Shown: piece by piece, positions 61,131-64,000 of the stretch | How positions within the stretch are numbered: the first letter of the stretch is position 1 | How the letters are laid out: each line of letters opens with the position of its first letter | Assembly: GCA_017591395.1 (NCBI GenBank) | Contig: WEDG01004500.1 | Location: forward strand, 62,001 to 126,000 | DNA length: 64,000 nucleotides | Origin: Schistocephalus solidus | Taxonomy: Eukaryota > Platyhelminthes > Cestoda > Diphyllobothriidea > Diphyllobothriidae | Reading direction: 5' to 3' | Translations under genes and position numbers: made by a program | Notes under the pieces: generated by a model | The model's input: the letters and a program-made list of their open reading frames with translations, nothing else | Told to the model about the DNA's origin: nothing | Databases searched by the model: none

Positions 61131-61584
61131 CTTTGGTTACCGGCGGCGTCTTGCGGACGGAAATAGGGGGGGTGAGAAGAGGGAAATTAAAAAGCTATTT
61201 CGCCTGCTAGATGCTTGCCGATAGAAGACGCCTCCGGTGATGGAAGTGGACGAAGAAAGAAGAGAGGGCGGGGGGTGGCGGTGGAAGAGAGGGAGCGACC
61301 ATCGACAGAAATCAGGCGATAAGAGAGAAAAGAAAGATGGTGAACTTTTAGCGGTAGCAAGACCGACAACAGCATCATCCCGCAAAATGAAAGTCATTTG
61401 GTGTTGATTAAGAGGGGGAGTGGGGGCGAAAAAAAGAACTGAGGCGCACCACGCCCTGAAGTCTCCCATGCTCCCCCCTTCGCTCCATCACCGCAACCAG
61501 TATGACAGTCTCCGACCTTCCCAAAGCACAGATCGCAGGTGGAAGGTGGTGGGCGAAAGAGGAGAGGGGAGAAGAGGGTGCAAT
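61131..61584 (-). other. Pyrimidine-rich 3' flank/3'UTR of the DCN1-like gene
   Basis: Downstream of the stop the - strand is strongly C/T-rich (the + strand shows long GGGAGAGG and GAAGAAAG runs). I see no clear AATAAA within the first 450 bases, so the end of the transcript is unknown. Confidence 0.4.
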
Positions 61585-61667
61585 TTAGTGTTCTGCATCC
61601 GATTTTGACTCTGCCAGTCGTGGGCGGGCCCATTTCACGAACTCGTCAATGAGTACCGGCCAGGCTC
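61585..61667 (-). CDS. DCN1-like last exon with stop
   Basis: The acceptor on the - strand is TTTTGTTTTTGTAG. It encodes [16 protein letters not shown] and a short tail ending in SDAEH, with TAA at 61587-61585. The end of the PONY domain is complete and the tail is only about ten residues beyond ARP. Confidence 0.95.
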
Positions 61668-63282
61668 CTACAAAAACAAAATACACTATTACCTGGGTTA
61701 TCGAACAAAGCTGTGAATGAGCGCAATGGGCCTGTAGTGGGTTTTAGATCACAGCACCACCGGACCTTAGTACTGAGAAATTGAATATCCATTTCCATGA
61801 CTCCCGCTAAATTAATACCGTTGGATCAAATAAGCTTACTCTTGTACAGCGTGCTTAAAATCCACGGCATGTTGAATAAAGTTGGCCGTTCCGAGTGAGG
61901 TTATCAGAATAATCAGTGCGTTAATTGGGAGCTCTATTACGTGGACCGTACTCTGATCCGTGTATGTGATGGTTTCAGCCAGTGCATTTGACGAAAGGCC
62001 CCGTTGGACTGACGTTAAGTCCTCTACTCGCTCTACTACACACACCACGAAGGCCGACTTATCGCGTTAGGAGGCAAGCTTCCAAGCCACCACTTTTACA
62101 ACCTCGTGGTAATTTAAATTGCGCCCGGTTTACTACACAGCGAGGCAACTTCATGGGGAGGGACACCTCGGTATCGACCTTATTCTTCCCTGCCCAATGC
62201 ACTAGTAGCCTGTTCAACGCCAGGTGATGCGACTGCGGCTGAAGTAGCATGAGCCTCACACTATCGGGCTGTCCGCGTAAAAATTCCTACCCAATCGTGT
62301 GCCGAAAGGAATGTGCGGACGTCTCATACGGGACGTCATGTGATTGGACGCTGGGACCCTCGCCAATCCCGCCGATCCTGCGCATTTGTTTTCCAGGTAA
62401 GCTTGTGGATTTGCAGACACTTGAGGGAGATTTTTTAATTGTCCTTGGGATAATGTCCCCCGGACGGGTGTTTTCACGAGATATTCTAGGCATAGGACTG
62501 TTTCACCGAATGCAGATCTGCCAAAGCAAATATGGCCGCGTGTCAGTTGACTCCAGGAGCTGCTGACTGTTCAAGATAGTGTTCTCCGGTCAATTGTGGA
62601 TGAACGCCGTCAAGACAGCATTGAAATTAGTGATCCGAAGGATTCCAAATCGGAGTGCTATGGTTTACCAAAGAGTTGACCGGATTCAGGGGGTTCGGGC
62701 TGCGACTGTAGTGTTAATTTGGATGGCGCACGAGAGTATGCTTCCCAAGTAAGGCAATTGGCCTAATACTGCGGGAAAGAATGTTAAGAACAGTTACTAT
62801 TAAATCATCATAATCAAAAGCTGGTGCTTTTTGACGCGTGTGCTGATGGTTAGTCTAAAGGTGGAGCAACAGGAGAAAAGGATGAGATTTCGATAAATTT
62901 CTGCACCCAGTAGTCAACAAAGAGTTGTCTGGACAGTCTGCAGACAACGGCTGTCAGCTCATTAACGTTTCTGCCCACTAAGTAATAACTAAGCTGCCAA
63001 CGAATTTTCCTATAACGGTGTAAGAAATGACCTTTTGTGCATCCTAGCGAGGAAACATAAACCTACGTATTGGAAATTCATGAAAAAGTTTATAAGTTTG
63101 GTGCCTATGAGTGGCCGCCCCATTTTGGCACGGAAGAAGGTCAAGGTAATGTAGGATAGCAGACACCAGCAAAAGACAGTTTACCCTCTTCGTCGTAGTC
63201 GGACATGTCGAGTTTTATGTTTTCCACAAACTCCAACATGAGGTCCCATGTGTCCTTGGAGATAGGGCGCTTGTGTTCCTCC
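61585..63282 (-). CDS. DCN1-like protein (cullin neddylation co-E3), last two exons
   Basis: DCUN1D proteins bind the NEDD8 E2 (UBC12) and cullins through the PONY domain and promote cullin neddylation. On the - strand exon 63282-63186 encodes [20 protein letters not shown] and then SDYDEE. Exon 61667-61585 encodes [20 protein letters not shown] and then KSDAEH and stop. The phase-1 junction restores the Gly of [14 protein letters not shown], the most conserved block of the family ('[15 protein letters not shown]'). Earlier PONY exons and any UBA or myristoylated N-terminus lie right of the window, so the paralogue (DCUN1D1/2 or 3/4/5) is unresolved. Confidence 0.95.
61668..63185 (-). other. 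DCN1-like intron
   Basis: A 1.5-kb intron. Frames on either strand (for example 62249-62566, +) match nothing known. Confidence 0.7.
63186..63282 (-). CDS. DCN1-like penultimate exon
   Basis: The acceptor on the - strand is TTCCGTTGCCAG and the donor is GAGG|GTAAAA, leaving in phase 1 (32 codons plus one base). DTWDLML and DMSDYDEEG align with 'DTWNLLLDF...DMSNYDEEG' of DCUN1D proteins. The Asp/Glu-rich patch forms part of the cullin WHB-binding surface. Confidence 0.96.
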
Positions 63283-64000
63283 TGGCAACGGAAGTGGAAT
63301 TTAAGAGATGGCGTGAATTATTAACTACTGGGAGAACTGTATAAAGTGGCAACTTGGGTTGGTTCCCAATGAGGGATTGGAAAACAAATTCAAGTCTGTC
63401 AAATCAGTTAAGTTGACTTTGAGTCAAAAATAAAACTTAAGAGGGATCAGAGAGTAGCGCTGGAAACAGTGTCAACTGCGATATACTCAAAATTTACCAC
63501 TTGCATGGATGGCGCCAAATGAAGAAAAGGAGAGCACTAACCTAATCCTATCCAGTGTTGTCGTTAGGATTAACATTTATTGTCGAGTTAGTAGGGTCGC
63601 ACAATAGTTTGTTGCGCCTATAAGTGCGCAGATTGTGAGATCCAGTGGCTTTACCTAACGCTGACCAATATGCGCGATAGCATTCCGAGCTGACCTGTCC
63701 CAGTTTTATTCGAACCCTTGATAGCACTAAGAATGAGACTCGCTCTGGGCGATTTTTCATTATCTGAGTAAAATGGATGTGTTTTGAAACTACCGCGGCG
63801 TCCTAAACGTCTCCTCTTATAAAAGTTGCCATTTCACCAAATACTTGTCCTACTATCAGCGAAATTTTGTGTGACCCTACTGTCCCGGCAACAAATTTTA
63901 ACCCTAACAAGCACAATGGATTTGGTTAGGGTTACGTTGAGAGGTAGAACGGTCGCGTATGACACGCTGACTTATACTTTGTTCCCCAAGTTGGGTCGCA
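63283..64000. other. DCN1-like upstream intron (to window edge)
   Basis: No further DCN1-like exon is visible up to the edge. At 63898-63945 an inverted pair AACCCTAAC/GTTAGGGTT flanks a short spacer, telomere-like words again. Confidence 0.45.

Overview
The window is animal nuclear DNA. Its genes are split by spliceosomal introns, there are AATAAA signals, and transposons fill most of the space. The retroelement mix is Penelope-like elements with GIY-YIG domains, an RTE-like LINE whose tail carries C2H2-like fingers, CR1/Jockey-like LINEs and tRNA-derived SINEs. Together with the long introns and moderate GC this fits a parasitic flatworm. A diphyllobothriidean-type tapeworm is my best guess, but the organism is an inference and no sequence search was possible.

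Region 1 (1-14465, + strand) is the 3' part of one large gene for a TUT4/7-type terminal uridylyltransferase. I placed eleven exons whose splice phases all agree. They encode a CCHC zinc knuckle, the GS and DxD catalytic motifs, the third catalytic Asp, the PAP-associated domain with the His that favours UTP, and an RG-rich disordered tail. The stop codon is at 14356 and AATAAA at 14460. Exons upstream of base 1 are missing.

Region 2 (14.5-31 kb) is mostly intergenic. It holds a possible Pro/Ser-rich exon on the - strand (16054-16645), a CR1-like LINE tail ending in (ATT)n, a tandem pair of 355-bp dispersed repeats, and a broken RTE-like reverse transcriptase copy.

Region 3 (31-49.9 kb) is AT-rich and repeat-dominated. 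It holds two eroded Penelope-like copies on the - strand, a long but frame-broken RTE-like LINE on the - strand (about 36.9-40.5 kb) and an eroded CR1-like LINE (46.3-47.5 kb). It also holds a short - strand gene candidate (48856-49104) for a secreted peptide precursor with a signal peptide, two dibasic sites, a splice acceptor just before the ATG and a polyadenylation signal at the stop.

Region 4 (49.9-54.8 kb) is a nest of Penelope-like elements. One nearly complete copy sits in a TA microsatellite. Next to it are a tRNA-derived SINE with a duplicated tail, an inverted Penelope-like fragment split by a GAA microsatellite, and a third truncated copy.

Region 5 (54.8-64 kb) holds SINE pieces, another small secreted-peptide candidate (58235-58363), and on the - strand the last two exons of a DCN1-like (DCUN1D) gene, the cullin neddylation co-E3. 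Its 5' exons lie beyond the right edge. The two confident genes act in unrelated processes, 3' RNA uridylylation and cullin neddylation, and they converge on about 47 kb of repeat-rich DNA. Nothing suggests that they work together.
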